The notes below the pieces were generated by a model. That model did not search any database, was not told where the DNA came from, and saw only the letters and a list, made by a program, of their open reading frames with translations. From Mantis religiosa (Eukaryota; Arthropoda; Insecta; Mantodea; Mantidae): 64,000 nt of DNA. The position numbers and the translations under genes are program-made. The stretch covers positions 110,677,813 to 110,741,812 of the forward strand of contig CM060954.1 in assembly GCA_030765055.1 (NCBI GenBank), in the 5' to 3' direction. Below, one piece after another: positions 10,953 to 22,994 of this stretch (position 1 is its first letter; each line of letters opens with the position of its first letter).

Positions 10953-11928
10953 ATGGCTGACATCGACATTCGTATTAGACAGCGTTATATAATAGAATTT
11001 TTGACTACGGAAGGTGAAACGTCAATTCGCATTCACGAAAGACTAAAACGTGTGTATGGTGATGTAACAGTGGATGTCAGTACTGTTAGATAATGGGTTC
11101 GTCGCTGTAACGAAGCTGAAGGGCAAACATCATTGGCAGATGAAAAGCGAAGCGGCAAGCCGGTGACTGCAGTGACTTCATGCAACATTCAGCGAGTCGA
11201 TGACATCATTCGTGGTGATCGCCGGGTAACAACAGGTGAACTGTGTCGCATTATCTTACACAGTAAAGACAGTGTAATGACGATTATTCAACAACTAGGT
11301 TACTGAAAAGTTTGTTCACGTTGGGTATCAAGAATGTTAACCACCCAAAAAAAGAAACAAGGAAAACAATAGCCTCCGAACACTTGCAGCGCTTCAATTT
11401 ATGAGGGAGGGGAGTTTCTGGAAAAATTGTTACAGGAGACGGAACGTGGGTTCATTTTTTGAACCTGAATCAAAGAGGTAGTCAATGGAATAGCATCACA
11501 CAAAGTCACCAAAGAAAAAAAAAATAAAAACTCAGCGGTCGGTAGGGAAAGTTATTGCGACAGTGTTTTGGAAAGCAGATGGTGTGCTTATGATTGATTT
11601 TTGGAGCAGGGATGCACATTAAATTCTGTCCAATACGTCAGAACTCTCAAAAAGCTGAAAGTACGTCTTCGCCGAGTCCGACCACACACCAACCGTTGCA
11701 CCACTGCTGAAAATGAGAAATTGGGATGACCTTACCTGGCACCATCAGACTTCCATCTGTTCGGGCCACTAAAGAAAGCTCATCGTGGGTTTCATTTTGA
11801 AGATGAGGAGGCTGTGAAAACGTCCGTGCGTCAATGACTTAGAATGCCAGACTGTGTGTTTTAGCACACAGGAATTAATTAAAAGGTGGACCAAAACTGT
11901 GGAAAACGACGGAGATTACATTGAATAG
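10953..11928 (+). pseudogene. Mariner M1 transposase, copy 1
   Basis: The frame starts with the ATG of MADIDIRIRQR and ends in YIE plus TAG at 11926-11928. The N-terminal DNA-binding region is mostly readable (VYGDVTVDVSTVR, then a stop in place of a residue before WVRR). A second stop falls after QQLGY, and frameshifts follow near QKKK. The first catalytic motif reads GDGTW (family GDETW). The segment that should hold the second aspartate is deleted, because sequence jumps from the RLRRV region to an HTN-like remnant. The SPDLAP region is also shortened. It cannot be active. Confidence 0.9.
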
Positions 11929-11930
11929 TG

Positions 11931-12163
11931 CAGTTTTTTTTAATTTACGTCCTCCAATGTTAAGTCATATCGGACGATGAATGAAATGGGCGAAATGATG
12001 CTCAAGTGAGCCCAAGTTCCATAGAGCTTAGAGTTACCCGACATTCGTATTTCAGGATAAGGGAAAACCCCGGAAAAGACCTTATCCAAGTAACTCACCC
12101 TAACCGAGATTCGGACTCTTGAACGTGAGACAGACATGCTTCCACCATGCTACCGAGACGGGC
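11931..12163 (-). repeat. S2 SINE nested in mariner copy 1
   Basis: Direct repeats GAATAGTG at 11923-11930 and 12164-12171 flank the insertion, and the mariner reads through as GAATAGTGACA in copies 2 and 3. The head on minus reads GCCCGTCTCGGTAGCATGG. The tail is an A-run (T-run at 11934-11940 on plus). Confidence 0.92.
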
Positions 12164-12280
12164 GAATAGTGACAAATTAATCGTCAATATTGTAGTTTTC
12201 ATGCTATGTAAATTGAATTCAATTTTCTTGGCAATTAAAAGAGAAAAATATAGGAGGCACTTCTTTTTGACCTACCCTCC

Positions 12281-13326
12281 ACAAGAAGTAATCCAACGGC
12301 GTTAAATCACATGATCTCGGGGACTAGTTAACATTACTATCATGGGAAATGTTGAAACCTCTTAACTTCTTCAAAAGATGGATTGTTTCTAGAGCAATAT
12401 GTAGTGGTAACACCTTGCTGGAGCCAGAGATCCTGTTTGAGATCCATATCATCCAACTGAGGCCAACAATTGTACCTGAAAAGATTATGCATACCGTAAA
12501 ATTTACGCAATATTCAGAATATAGTACACTCTTGCTGAAAGAACATTTGTATGACTGCTCCTCACAGAAATATCTGAAAGGTGTCCAAATCGACGACGAA
12601 AGTATTTACCCAGCATTCATATACACGTAGTTTTCGAAGTACTTAATCACAAAAAGGAATGTATGACACTATTGCCTATATAACATATTTGCTTAGTTAT
12701 TTTTAAGTCCTTTAGGAACAGACTTAATTTTAACACCTTCTGATAACCGTGACAAAATCTATACAAAGCCTAGATTTAGAGTATCAATGACACTACACAC
12801 CAGTGCACTAACTCCATACGAAAACCTAACAATCATTTGGAATTTTAAGCTTACAAAATCAAAAGTTAGAAAATAGGTAACGACCCCAGTTTTTATGATA
12901 TTCAGATCATAATATTAGTAACGTTTGCACCTCATTTATGGCTTCTCATATGTAAATAATTCAGTAGATTTGCAAAGGACATTTAAGCTGTTTCCAGAAA
13001 ATTCAAATCTGTGTATTTTATTTATACATGCAGGGACAGAAAATTGTACACCAGAAAGACAATTTCTATGTAAGCACTTTGGAGGTAGTGGTATGGAGTC
13101 ACAGAGACATATAACTGAAGCTTTTCCTGAACATTGGTCTCTCTTATATCTTCATATCCTACTCAAAATGAAACGTCACTCACACGGCAAGGGAATACGT
13201 AATTTCAAGCTAACGAGTGAATCGTACACTGAGGAACTAACCATTGCTTACTCTTTGCACCATCAAATCAAAATTAAAAATTACCGTATTATCAAGACAG
13301 ATACACTGAACAGCAGACACACCTAT
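12281..13326. other. No recognised feature; one 134-codon open frame without ATG
   Basis: An open frame spans 12925-13329 on plus but begins at a TTG, has no recognisable motif, and runs up to the end of the next transposon. I do not call it a gene. Confidence 0.4.
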
Positions 13327-13649
13327 TAAGTGTTTCAAATCGGAAGAGTTCTGGAGTCCAGCTAGTCCGAAGCCGTATCACACTCAGCGTTCCCAGCCTG
13401 TTACCCCACTCCTTTTATATCCCCCCTCTCTCTCGCACACTCATATAACATGCAGGTCTGCTTGGCGCAGAAATTATATTTTGAAAACGTTTACAAAGAT
13501 CCAATTGCCAAAAGAAATTGTAAAAAGTAATTTCGCAAATGATGTATATTTTAAAATACTATAACTATAATTATAGTTGATGAATTACCTGTTTTCCTAA
13601 TCCAATGGAAATGCCAGTGGCTCATCCATATCGCTATCAATATCACTTC

Positions 13650-14156
13650 CGTTAAAGAGACAATTCGTCATTGGCACTGTCTTCATTGTCTGAGTCTTGC
13701 AAATTTATGATTATAGGTTATCAAAATCTCGTCACGAGCTATTTCTTTCTTAAAATCTGCAAGCCTCACGCAGTTTTTGCAGTCCTATTGTGTTACCTTG
13801 TCAATTTCTTCGTGAACTAATCGTTTAACGTCCGTCAGTTTAAAAGTATTATTTTTGTTTGCAATCCCCCTTTTTATTTGAGCCTATACCACCTCAATTG
13901 GATTATATTGGCAGTGATAAGGTGGGAGGCATATTTCCTCATGTCTCGTTTCAATTGCAAGTTGCTCAAGCTGATAAACTATTTCCGTGTTTTTGAACGG
14001 AAGTACTCTTTGCAATAACTCATTATAAGTTTCTCTTTCCGAAATTTCTTTGAAGAACGAGTACACCTTAATAATAATACTTGAAGCCTGACTTCGCAAT
14101 GCCTGCCTTTTTGACTCACCGCTAAATTCACCACAAGAAGCCATTGCACTATTCAA
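13650..14156 (-). pseudogene. DDE transposase of T1 (IS630/Tc1-like), gapped
   Basis: An ATG at 14156 opens a frame with QALRSQASSIIIKVYSFFKE, the N-terminal helix-turn-helix start of a transposase type common in insects. The frame then jumps, by internal deletion, to ETRHEEICLPPYHCQYNPIE, where the last E is the third acidic catalytic residue. After VV a TAG stands where the family has W. The remaining C-terminus (KNNTFKLTDVKRLVHEEID) is readable with further stops to about 13650. The first two catalytic aspartates are missing. Superfamily placement rests on the PPYHCxxNPIE motif and TA target sites. Confidence 0.8.
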
Positions 14157-14520
14157 CTCTTACTCTACTGTTGTGTAAAGAACAGCTGAATGATATTAAT
14201 CTGAAATCTCCAGAATATATAAACACTTCTTATCCAACGTTCATTCATATACATAAGCATACAGCATTCCACAGGCTAACAGGAAATGAAGTGTTTGCTC
14301 TTTCTCAAATTTAACAGCTTGACTTATTCACAGTAATTCTTTTATCCATCATGTCAGTAATTTAAATTTTAGTTCTGAGTAATTAAAAGTATATTTACAT
14401 ACATACCAACCAATTTGAACTCTCTAGAGTAAATAGAGATTACAAACCATTCTTAAACAGAGATATAATGTGACCAGACACGTTCTTAAAGGGCAGCAAG
14501 AAATTCATTGTTTCCTCTCC

Positions 14521-14926
14521 CTCGAATTGGATTATTCAAAGTAATTCTTTTATTACGTCATGTCAAACATTTAAGTTTCAGTTCTGAGTAATTACAAATA
14601 TACGTACACGCATACATGCCAACCAATAATGATATTCATACAGTGCAATTTATTGTCATAATACAGGTAATAGTGGTTTATTTATTTGTACTGGAAAAAC
14701 TATTTGAGCTAAAAGTATGGGGTTTTCGTGGTTATGATAGGTACATTACTCTCTACCTTCCACATGGATCAGTTTCGACAAAATCTGAATTTTTGTCTTA
14801 GGGCGAACATTATCTCATACAGATTTATATTGGGTTGGCGCTCCTTACACACCACTTAGCGGGAATGCAATACGACAACACTTCAGTAATCCGATTGCTC
14901 GCTCACCTAGTAGCGCTCAAGGAGCG
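14521..14926. repeat. Exact 406-bp tandem duplication, unit 1
   Basis: Unit 1 (14521-14926) and unit 2 (14927-15332) read identically base for base where I compared them, including the whole 14616-14801 / 15022-15207 stretch and the last 125 bases. The unit is the subterminal part of transposon T1. Confidence 0.92.
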
Positions 14927-15332
14927 CTCGAATTGGATTATTCAAAGTAATTCTTTTATTACGTCATGTCAAACATTTAAGTTTCAGTTCTGAGTAATTA
15001 CAAATATACGTACACGCATACATGCCAACCAATAATGATATTCATACAGTGCAATTTATTGTCATAATACAGGTAATAGTGGTTTATTTATTTGTACTGG
15101 AAAAACTATTTGAGCTAAAAGTATGGGGTTTTCGTGGTTATGATAGGTACATTACTCTCTACCTTCCACATGGATCAGTTTCGACAAAATCTGAATTTTT
15201 GTCTTAGGGCGAACATTATCTCATACAGATTTATATTGGGTTGGCGCTCCTTACACACCACTTAGCGGGAATGCAATACGACAACACTTCAGTAATCCGA
15301 TTGCTCGCTCACCTAGTAGCGCTCAAGGACAA
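14927..15332. repeat. Exact 406-bp tandem duplication, unit 2
   Basis: Second unit, directly adjacent. The junction reads CTCAAGGAGCGCTCGAATTG. Outside the units the sequence differs (CTCTCCCTCGAATT upstream, CTCAAGGACAAAC downstream). No comparable duplication exists in the related copy at 36103-37120. Confidence 0.92.
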
Positions 15333-15356
15333 ACAACTTCCCATTTGAAACACATA

Positions 15357-18300
15357 ATAGTAACCGAAACGAGTAGTATTTAAATCGAAAAAAAAAAAAA
15401 ACCATGCTAAAAATTGTTGAACTGAAAGGCAGTGCCTACGTATAGACTACACCACGGTATAAAGCCCTTGTAGGACGTAGCCCCTCCACTTAAAAATCTA
15501 AGGCTGTCAAGACTAGAATTATAGGGGAAGTGAAAAAACTGATATGTGACAGAGAAAACAAATGAAATGAAATATGGAACAATTCTACGCAGTCGTTGCG
15601 AAAGTGGACAGGACCAAACAACTGGATCCATAGTGCAACAACAGGATTGGCAGTGCATGGATATCACCACAAACGATGCAGATCAGACTATCACTGTTAA
15701 TCGATGGAACACGTGTGTAAGCTTTGTGATAAACCGTGTGCAATATACCACTTAAATGAGAATGAAATGGCTGTTGCAATACAACAGAGGAAAATTCGAA
15801 TGTGTGCTTCAACTTATTTTATTATAGTAACAATATGCTTGCCATTTACTCAGAATTAATAACAACAATGCTCAAAAATATTGAATAATCCACAATTTGT
15901 AAGGGTAGGGAATATGTTTTCTTGTATCTCTTGACCTACACTTTATGAACGTATAGTAGTTCGCTTATCTTTAATATTCATTGACTATCAAATAGTTCTT
16001 ATCTAATAAAGGACGCTGTGAACGCTTATCTAACCCATAAACACAAATTGCATAAGGAAAGGATCAATGGCAAAAACACCGAAAATAAAAAATAGTATGT
16101 GTTATACTATAAGCAGGAATATCTTTAATATTAAGAGTATTGTATAATTAAAGGTACAATACATTTAAATGCATTTTAATAATTGTGATGCCCCCGCTTT
16201 TTGGTAATTTAAATTCTGCAACATTTCACAGTAAACTTCATATATTTTGCTGTGGAGAAGTAACTGTTCTTATCTTTTAGGGGATGCTTTACTGTACAAA
16301 TTGAAATAATTTCAAACATGGAAGTTTTCGTATGTATAAGACATTAGATTCTTTCTTTGTAAATAAATTTATTCCTTACTTCCATTTTTAAATGAATGAA
16401 TGAACAAACTGCTACTGTTGATTTTTGAACAAGTTGATCTGTAGCAACTGTAATGCTAAGTTGGTACACTTTGGTGTCAATAATTTTAATAGTTATGTTT
16501 CTAAAACAAGAACTGAAGATAAAATCTCATTAAGAAAATATATCATATTTTTATTAATAGACCTATTATAGAAAAAGAAACCTAGAAAGCAAGTATCAAC
16601 ATCTCCGACAGGGGCTGGCCGTTCAAGCCTCCACTGCCGAGTCGAGCTTGAAGCTGTTCTTGTTGGAGGACGGACACCAGAGAGCCTTCCCCATCCAGGT
16701 GGTAACAAGCCAGTAATGCTACAGAATTCTGCACCTCTCGGCCATCTACGTCATCCGTACCAGCAGCACATACGTATCCTGCGTCACTTCAACTCATCCG
16801 TTTCTCCTGAGCCTGTATTCACAGCAAATCGAATTGCGCGTGAAGTGCTACGTGTCCCTTTTGCTGATCTACCTTATCACTGGTGCCCCATTAAAATGAC
16901 TGTCTCACAGATGTGTACCATTTTCTCACACCAAGGAATACTTTAAAACCAATTAAAACAATAACTATATTTTTAAAAGCAACTTCCAAGTTTGCAACAG
17001 CCTTTAATTTCCGTCTTCTAATCAACCACGCTATTACAGTTAATGTATCAACGCTTCTCATTCTGAAATTGTCTACCTTCCATTCCCAAAAATTCACAAC
17101 AAATGGAGCTTTAAATGCAAAATTGATGTCAGTAATAGAAGAAATTTCTACTACTTGGGATGTTCTATGAACCTTCCGACGTGATTCACTCCCAATTCTG
17201 AACTTATAGATTTAAAGGCTAAGTTAGGAAATTTAATAGTTCACACCAGCCCAGTCTGTCAGAGCTTTATTAAAAGAGAAACGGTTTCTAGAAAGCTCTA
17301 GTGGATAAAGAGAAAGAGGAATGGAAAGCTGGAGGGAAAAGGAGAAACCTGAGTGCGTTTAATTACTGTCTGGTGAAGACAGAACCATAGGACGTTACTA
17401 CTTGGGCAAAGAATACTGAAAATGCAAGAAATATCACATCTCTTTTCTCTGTGAGATATAAAGATAAATGTTTAATTATGCATCGACCTTGCCCTTCTCT
17501 ATACATTTCGCTTTTTTGCAATGTTTTTGCTTCTTCTCCTTTCAAAATCTGTTTTTCCCTGTAATTAAGCCCTAAGGATTCGTTACTGTACTACAAGGTT
17601 TGTTAGAATTATCAGACACTTCAAGTTTTTAGACTCATTTAAATTTCTTATTCCTTTACATCAGGCATGAAGAAAAAATAATGCACAGCAGTGTCATCTA
17701 TCCACTCTTTGAACGTCATGGAATTTAAAGTTTGCAATTCATCACTTCATACTTAATAAGGTAAAAAGTGAAACGTCGCAGGAGAAAATAATGCATTTCA
17801 CTCTCATCTCAGCCGTTAATAAGTTCCGCATCAGTCACCATTTCCACTTTAAGCATAGTCACCAATATGCTCGTACTTAATCTATTACGTTATCTATTAT
17901 GTTTTGTGTGTAATTAAATCGACTATTTAATTGCTATTGCCCTTGGCGTCCCACTGTATATAGGGCGTGAAAGACCACTTAAGTTTGTTCAAACTGCCGC
18001 AAATCTTGGGCACATGCCACCAGCTTTACTCCCCTTCCAAAAGTTTTTACTTAGGAGAAAAGATCCATTAACCTCCACTCCTGTGAACTACAGAAACCAC
18101 AGACTAGCATCTTATCCTAGACCACGTAGGACGACAACGTGTAAGTACGTATGTAAACAACAAAAAAGAATGTATGTTGGAAGAACATCAAAATTGGTCT
18201 TAAAGCCCAGCATCGTACAAAGATGCAATAAGAAATCCCCTATCCCAAACCCTACTTTAGGTGTAATCATTTTTCTCAACATTTTTAAAGAGCTAAGGAA

Positions 18301-19172
18301 GTTTATTCAAATACTGTTTTTTTTTTTTTTTTTTTCAGATATTCACATTTACATAGAATGAACCTTTTCTTAACATCCTGTGAATGTTTGTTCATTCTGG
18401 CAGAGTTTCATATATATCATATAACTTGGGACCATTAGATTAGATAAAAATAGCTCATTAAATGAGTTCAATAAGTCCTGTCATTTTAGTCTTTTATTAT
18501 ATATTTTTGTATTTCTAAGTATTTATATTAACTAATGCCTTTGAAATTACATTTCTTTCGTTTCTCTACCCAATTAAATAGCATGTAGCATCAAGTTGAG
18601 CATAAAAAACAAGGTTTTCAAAATATGATATATTCCGTTTGTATTTGGTTAAAAATTTTTATGTAAACAACTTTCTAAAATATGATTTACAGGAAGGATA
18701 GTGACACGAACCATCATTAAGTTCAAAGAAAAGCCACTCGAATTAACATGATAAAGTTGTAATCAGGCAAAAGAATTTATAAACTATCCAGTAATCCATG
18801 TTCAATCAAACAATGTGTCAATAAGGATTCTATTTCGCCTTAGCCGGCGTAAGTTATCCGGTAACTGCGGGCCATCTCGCGCCGTAGAGGAAGGCCGCCA
18901 GTGGGTTCGATTATAGCTTAAGTACCCATTCTGTAGTATAAAATGCAAAACAGCTCCTATTTGTTTCATCTATTTTTTCTTGGGATTTCTTGAGAGGGTT
19001 CTGATTCGCCCATGATTGTCGGTTGTATAATATTTGTCTTTTCAATTAATACAGGAATTATCAATGAATCAAGTTACAATTTTATAAATAAATTATAGGA
19101 AGACAGCTAAATAATTACAATAAATAATATACATATCTTAAAATCAATGCATAATGTACGAGTTAAATATAC
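15357..19172. other. No recognised feature (3.8 kb)
   Basis: Mostly AT-rich. A T-run lies at about 18318-18336 and a locally GC-richer patch at about 16600-16880 that I cannot identify. Open frames (15546-15755, 16716-16946, 18014-18361 and others) carry no motif I recognise. Confidence 0.4.
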
Positions 19173-19662
19173 TAATCTCTATTTCATATAACCTTCCCCC
19201 CTGACATGTATCACTCCGCGTGCAACTACCTCCTCCCTCATCATAACTGGCAAAGCTTTCGCGCCATAGGCCATAGGCGGTGCCTTCCCGTCACATTTAA
19301 ACCTTCAGTAAACGTCATAATAATTAGAAGGAATATTGATAAAAGCATACACATAAGAATATGAATGCACGCAAAAATACAAGTTTATAATGAAACTGAG
19401 CAAGTTGAAGCTGAATGAATGAGCAATGAAACTGAAGCAAGTTTATAATGAAAGGGCTTCGGCCTTTTCAACTGTTTTTTTTTTTTTTTTTAGAAACTTC
19501 ACACAAACCTTGCGAAAATGCTTGTCTTTCAGCCTTAAAAGTCGTGTCACGCCATAGTCGTGTGTCCCTCATTCACCCAAGTCTTGTCAAGGTAGTATAT
19601 TTTGTGATTTGTATCCCGGTACAATCTGATTGTCCTTAAATAACGTCTTCGCCACACAGCAA
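19173..19662. repeat. Unclassified dispersed repeat R490, copy 2
   Basis: Matches 2059-2549 in the same orientation, with small indels (notably a T-run at ~19474-19491). It ends within the reading direction of the transposase fragment at 19663-19880, which it appears to interrupt. Confidence 0.72.
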
Positions 19663-19880
19663 TATCGCCCCTGGAGTGCTTAAGTTTTCCTGTTGTCTCA
19701 ATTTCACGTCGCGATGTTCCTACTCACTCCTCTAAGTTCAGAGCACAGCTGTTCGACTTCTCTCACTAACAAAGACCGATTCTTCTCTGTGAGTGCATTA
19801 AACACATGCATCACAATTCCTCTTTCACCGCTTTGTAAAGGTTTTCCCTTGCGATGCTTGAGTGAAAAACTGGCGGTAGA
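19663..19880 (-). pseudogene. DDE transposase N-terminal fragment
   Basis: On the minus strand the frame holds GKPLQSGERGIVMHVFNAL, then EVEQLCSELRGVSRNIA. After a frameshift it continues REIETTGKLKHSRG. The pattern (basic start, helix with VxxVF, then gVSr-TV-rI-type recognition helix, then E-TGKL) is that of the N-terminal DNA-binding part of the same broad transposase group as 26397-26890. No catalytic domain follows, because R490 begins at 19662. The assignment rests on pattern recognition only. Confidence 0.55.
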
Positions 19881-19944
19881 CTCTGCTATTATATATAAGT
19901 ACACGCGCAATAAGCGATCAATAAAGTAATTTAGCTCTCGCACT

Positions 19945-20777
19945 CGGCACTACACACCTTCGAGTGGCGATATATGACTAATCCAGTTCAAAACAAGGTC
20001 AGTGATAAAAGTCATATACAAAATATGTCATCACTGCCGCTAGATCACGTGTTATCGTGCCATGTGCTTGAGAGTAAAGGAACCTCCTCTTTACTTCGTT
20101 TAAGAATTAACATGCATTTCAGATAAATCAACTCTATTTCGTAATATATTTAATTAAAACCGTCATGAAAATATAAATTTGACAGTTCCCTTCCAACATA
20201 TAAAGATATATCACCTTGTTAAATAATGAAGTAATTTTTACCGCACAACAGTCTATACTATAATAGCAGCCAATGAGTGGGGACTAGGTCACGTGACCGT
20301 TTAGAGATACTGGGCAAGCTTATGTGAAACAAGGAGTAGTTAAACAACGTGAAATTTTGAAATGATCATTAGCGAGTTTCATGTTCAACTAATGCAATTA
20401 GTATATGGCTATGGAGAATAAAATGTCCAACGTACCCGATATTCAGTTATATTAAAGTATCAGGTTGTTAAGCCGCATTGTGAAAATTTAAAAAAGTAGG
20501 AATTTGAAACTAATTCTCGAAATTTTAGCAAGGAACGTAGTAATTGCGTTTCCAATACGAATTAACAGTTTAAAGATTCGTTTACATTATATAGAAACAT
20601 GTGGGTGGAACTTAATGAAGGAGAATATATTTCTAAAATTTACGACTTTTACGCCGTGTTGCTTCAGTAGTATACACGTATGTAGAGTGATCCGTTATCG
20701 GAAGTTACTGATGTTGAAAGACCGCGCTCGATTGCTTTCATTTAGCGGTTGATAATGGAAACAGTTGTTTTACAGCC
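19945..20777. other. No recognised feature
   Basis: AT-rich. A CCAAT and a nearby CACGTG (about 20270-20300) occur but have no gene to serve. Confidence 0.4.
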
Positions 20778-20969
20778 TTATGCCCGATTTCACCAACAAG
20801 TGTTAGCGTAACACTTTGTTAAATCTCTTGTTAAACTAACAAGCCAAATTTCTGATTATAAGTTCTTAAAAATTGTAAATAGTCAAGATGGTGAGCTTGA
20901 ACGCAGCTGTTGATGTCGATTTGCTATATTTAACACCGTCTAAATGGCATTCGTAGTAGAATACGGCCT

Positions 20970-21126
20970 ATGAGGAGAAATGATTTTGAGGAGCGATCAG
21001 AAGACGTTTTCTACAGAGGTATAGCCTGTCGAAAAAGTTGCTATGAAGGTTATTGCGGAAGTGCAAGAGAGGTTAGAACATGCATCGAAAGGAGTATGCC
21101 GACCTCGCCTTAGCGTCAAGTATTAA
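20970..21126 (+). pseudogene. Harbinger transposase N-terminal remnant
   Basis: The frame begins MRRNDFEERSEDVFYRG. A frameshift leads to RYSLSKK, and a second shift leads to AMKVIAEVQERLEHASKG before a TAA at 21124-21126. The RYxLSK...A-K-I--I---L-- pattern is the conserved N-terminal region that precedes the DDE nuclease core in Harbinger transposases. The core is deleted. Confidence 0.78.
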
Positions 21127-21217
21127 TAACTTTGCGATTTTATAATTCACTGAATTATATCCACCTCCTGTCTTGAAACGTTCAAGTCACTTATCCTTCT
21201 TTGCTCCTCGTTTTAAA

Positions 21218-21397
21218 TTAAGGTAATACTGACAAGTTGTTTGGCGCTTGTAGTAGTGACACATGTATTTTAATTAAATTCGTTTCTAATATTTTCCCCG
21301 TGACATCTTTCTCATTTACATTCACCGCATTCTTCCTCTTATTTTCTACGATATCCGTACGCTTTGTCACCAATTCAACTAACAATTCTTTCTCCAT
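21218..21397 (-). pseudogene. Harbinger Myb/SANT-like protein, N-terminal remnant
   Basis: A 59-codon frame from ATG at 21397 to TAA at 21218-21220 starts MEKELLVELVTKRTDIVENK and continues RKNAVNVNEKD. This is the first helix region of the Myb/SANT-like DNA-binding protein that PIF/Harbinger elements encode beside the transposase. The rest of the trihelix domain is missing. The divergent arrangement with the transposase fits the superfamily. Confidence 0.72.
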
Positions 21398-21701
21398 CGA
21401 TTAGAAATTTGTCTCACGGCTTTATTTATGATTTTGTTCATCCACCATTTTTCAGCTTTTGCAGAAGAAAATGAGAACAAAAGCGCATCGCAGTACGTTC
21501 AGAAAATAATACGACTCATCCATAGCCTTCTATAGCTGAGATATTTACAAGTATCTTGGCGTTAACACAGGTTTGTTAACATTTTCAGAAAACAGGTTGA
21601 TGAAATGCAACAAATTTGACATTAGTGTTAGTGCTATGACAATTGTTACGTTATATTTATTAACGTCGATTTTAACATTTGTTGGTTGAAATCGGGCATT
21701 A

Positions 21702-22983
21702 GAGTATTAATACGATAGTTAGTTTGAATGTATAATTTACTAGTGGTAAGGCTGATAAGATCCAGAAAGAGTTTAATCCTTGATATCTCACAGTTCGCCG
21801 CTTACTTTAAATAGATCATTACTAGCCTCCATTAAACTTATTAGCTAACATAACTGCTGTTAATCATGCTCACCAATGCTCAATTTTCACAGCAATTGAC
21901 ATACCCTGCATCACTAAGAGTTACTTTTGCACTGTCGTTAAATTTTAATCTCTGTGAAAAGAAAATAATAATATTGTGACAAAGTCGACAAAAAAGTTCC
22001 CCTTGTGTGATGTTATTTTCAGAAAACCCGTTAGTTTATTGCTAACCTACAATGAGCCGTTCTTTTACACAAATCAAAAACTTCGAAAATTCTCTACATG
22101 TTACTTTAAGTCTCTGTAGCACACGCCCTTTGTGCTGTTATGATCTCTCTGGCCCTCATACAGGTACATCTCTAACACAGAGCTGCACACCATTTCCAAA
22201 CACAACTCGAATATTCACACGTTAACTGCTTCGCTGCCGATTTCACAGCTCGGCGATCTCTCACAAGGAACCGCAGCTATTGATCCGTGAACTGCATCCT
22301 GCCCGTCCCTCGTCCTGCCGACTCCTTATCAGGAGTACTCAAAGCACCCCAATGCTCTCACTGTTCAATTCACTGTTTCGAACTCTGGCCAGCTCACTAC
22401 TATTGAGTACTGTCAGCCTTGCATCGGTTTCATTTTCCGAAAAGGAGTAGATCTTTCTGGAATTTGATCGTCCTCAAAACATGGTGAGGAAGGACCCTTT
22501 GCGTAATAGCAACACAGTTCCGTCCCGACCTCATGACGTCAGCTCTTGACTGGCGTTGAGGATGTGCCACTCCTACTCTGCCAGCCAATAAGCAACCTGA
22601 CGATTAACCCACTCTCGCTTCTTCATGATGGTGGCTAGGTTGCCCGACTCTACTCGTTCCCTCCAAAATAGACAGAAATGGTGACGTAATCTCTCACAAT
22701 GCCATGGGAATGCCGTAGTATATTGAGCATGACAATATTTTGTGAAGACTCCTAAATTATAAAAATAAGTATCTTATGTTTCAAAACTCACATGGCCCAA
22801 TAGTGAAAAAAGAAGCAAATTTGCTGCGTGTCAACATAAGAAGTATGCGTTCGGAAGTCCCCGGGTTCAATTCTCCTTGAGCACCCAATCTGACCTTGCA
22901 GTTTTCGTTGATAGACGAATTCTGAAGTGGTTTCTCGTCTATCACATATTTTACACTCATTACTGTTTTGTTATATTCTCTTG
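21702..22983. other. No recognised gene; possible SINE-like B-box
   Basis: Positions 22140-22680 are more GC-rich than their surroundings but unidentified. A B-box-like GGGTTCAATTC at ~22863 could be a worn SINE head. Confidence 0.3.
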
Positions 22984-22994
22984 TGCTTTTATAG

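Larger units (their letters stand above)
10793..12280 (+). mobile_element. Mariner M1, copy 1 (with nested S2 SINE)
   Basis: TIR CGAGGGTGGGTCAAAAAGTA begins at 10793 after TA. The partner end at 12280 is GGAGGGTAGGTCAAAAAG on the complement, and its outer TA is mutated. Two further copies of the same family lie at 46910-48566 and 55053-56373. An S2 SINE (11931-12163) lies between the transposase stop and the 3' TIR, so the SINE is younger than this mariner. Confidence 0.9.
13329..15354 (-). mobile_element. TA-flanked DNA transposon T1, transposase-bearing copy
   Basis: TIRs AGTGTTTCAAATCGGAAG (13329) and, on the complement, TGTGTTTCAAATGGGAAG (ending 15354) are flanked by TA (13327-13328, 15355-15356). 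It encloses a decayed DDE transposase on the minus strand. Related sequence lies at 36103-37120 (internally deleted, opposite orientation), 56401-56720 (one end) and 62690-63125 (other end). The length of 2026 bp is inflated by a 406-bp exact tandem duplication (14521-15332). Confidence 0.85.
20781..21698. mobile_element. PIF/Harbinger transposon, 918-bp deletion derivative
   Basis: TIRs TGCCCGATTTCACCAACAAG (20781) and, on the complement, TGCCCGATTTCAACCAACAA (ending 21698) are flanked by TTA at 20778-20780 and 21699-21701, the 3-bp target duplication of PIF/Harbinger. The inside carries the start of a transposase on plus (20970-21126) and the start of a Myb-like protein on minus (21218-21397), the two-gene arrangement of this superfamily. 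Both are truncated, so the copy is non-autonomous. Confidence 0.9.

Noticed and set aside
12925..13329. A 134-codon host gene
   Set aside because: No ATG start, no motif, AT-rich context, and it ends at a transposon boundary.
18014..18361. A 115-codon host gene
   Set aside because: The basic, phenylalanine-ended product comes partly from a T-run (18318-18336); no motif or context supports it.
20270..20300. CCAAT and CACGTG as a promoter
   Set aside because: Single short motifs with no gene downstream.
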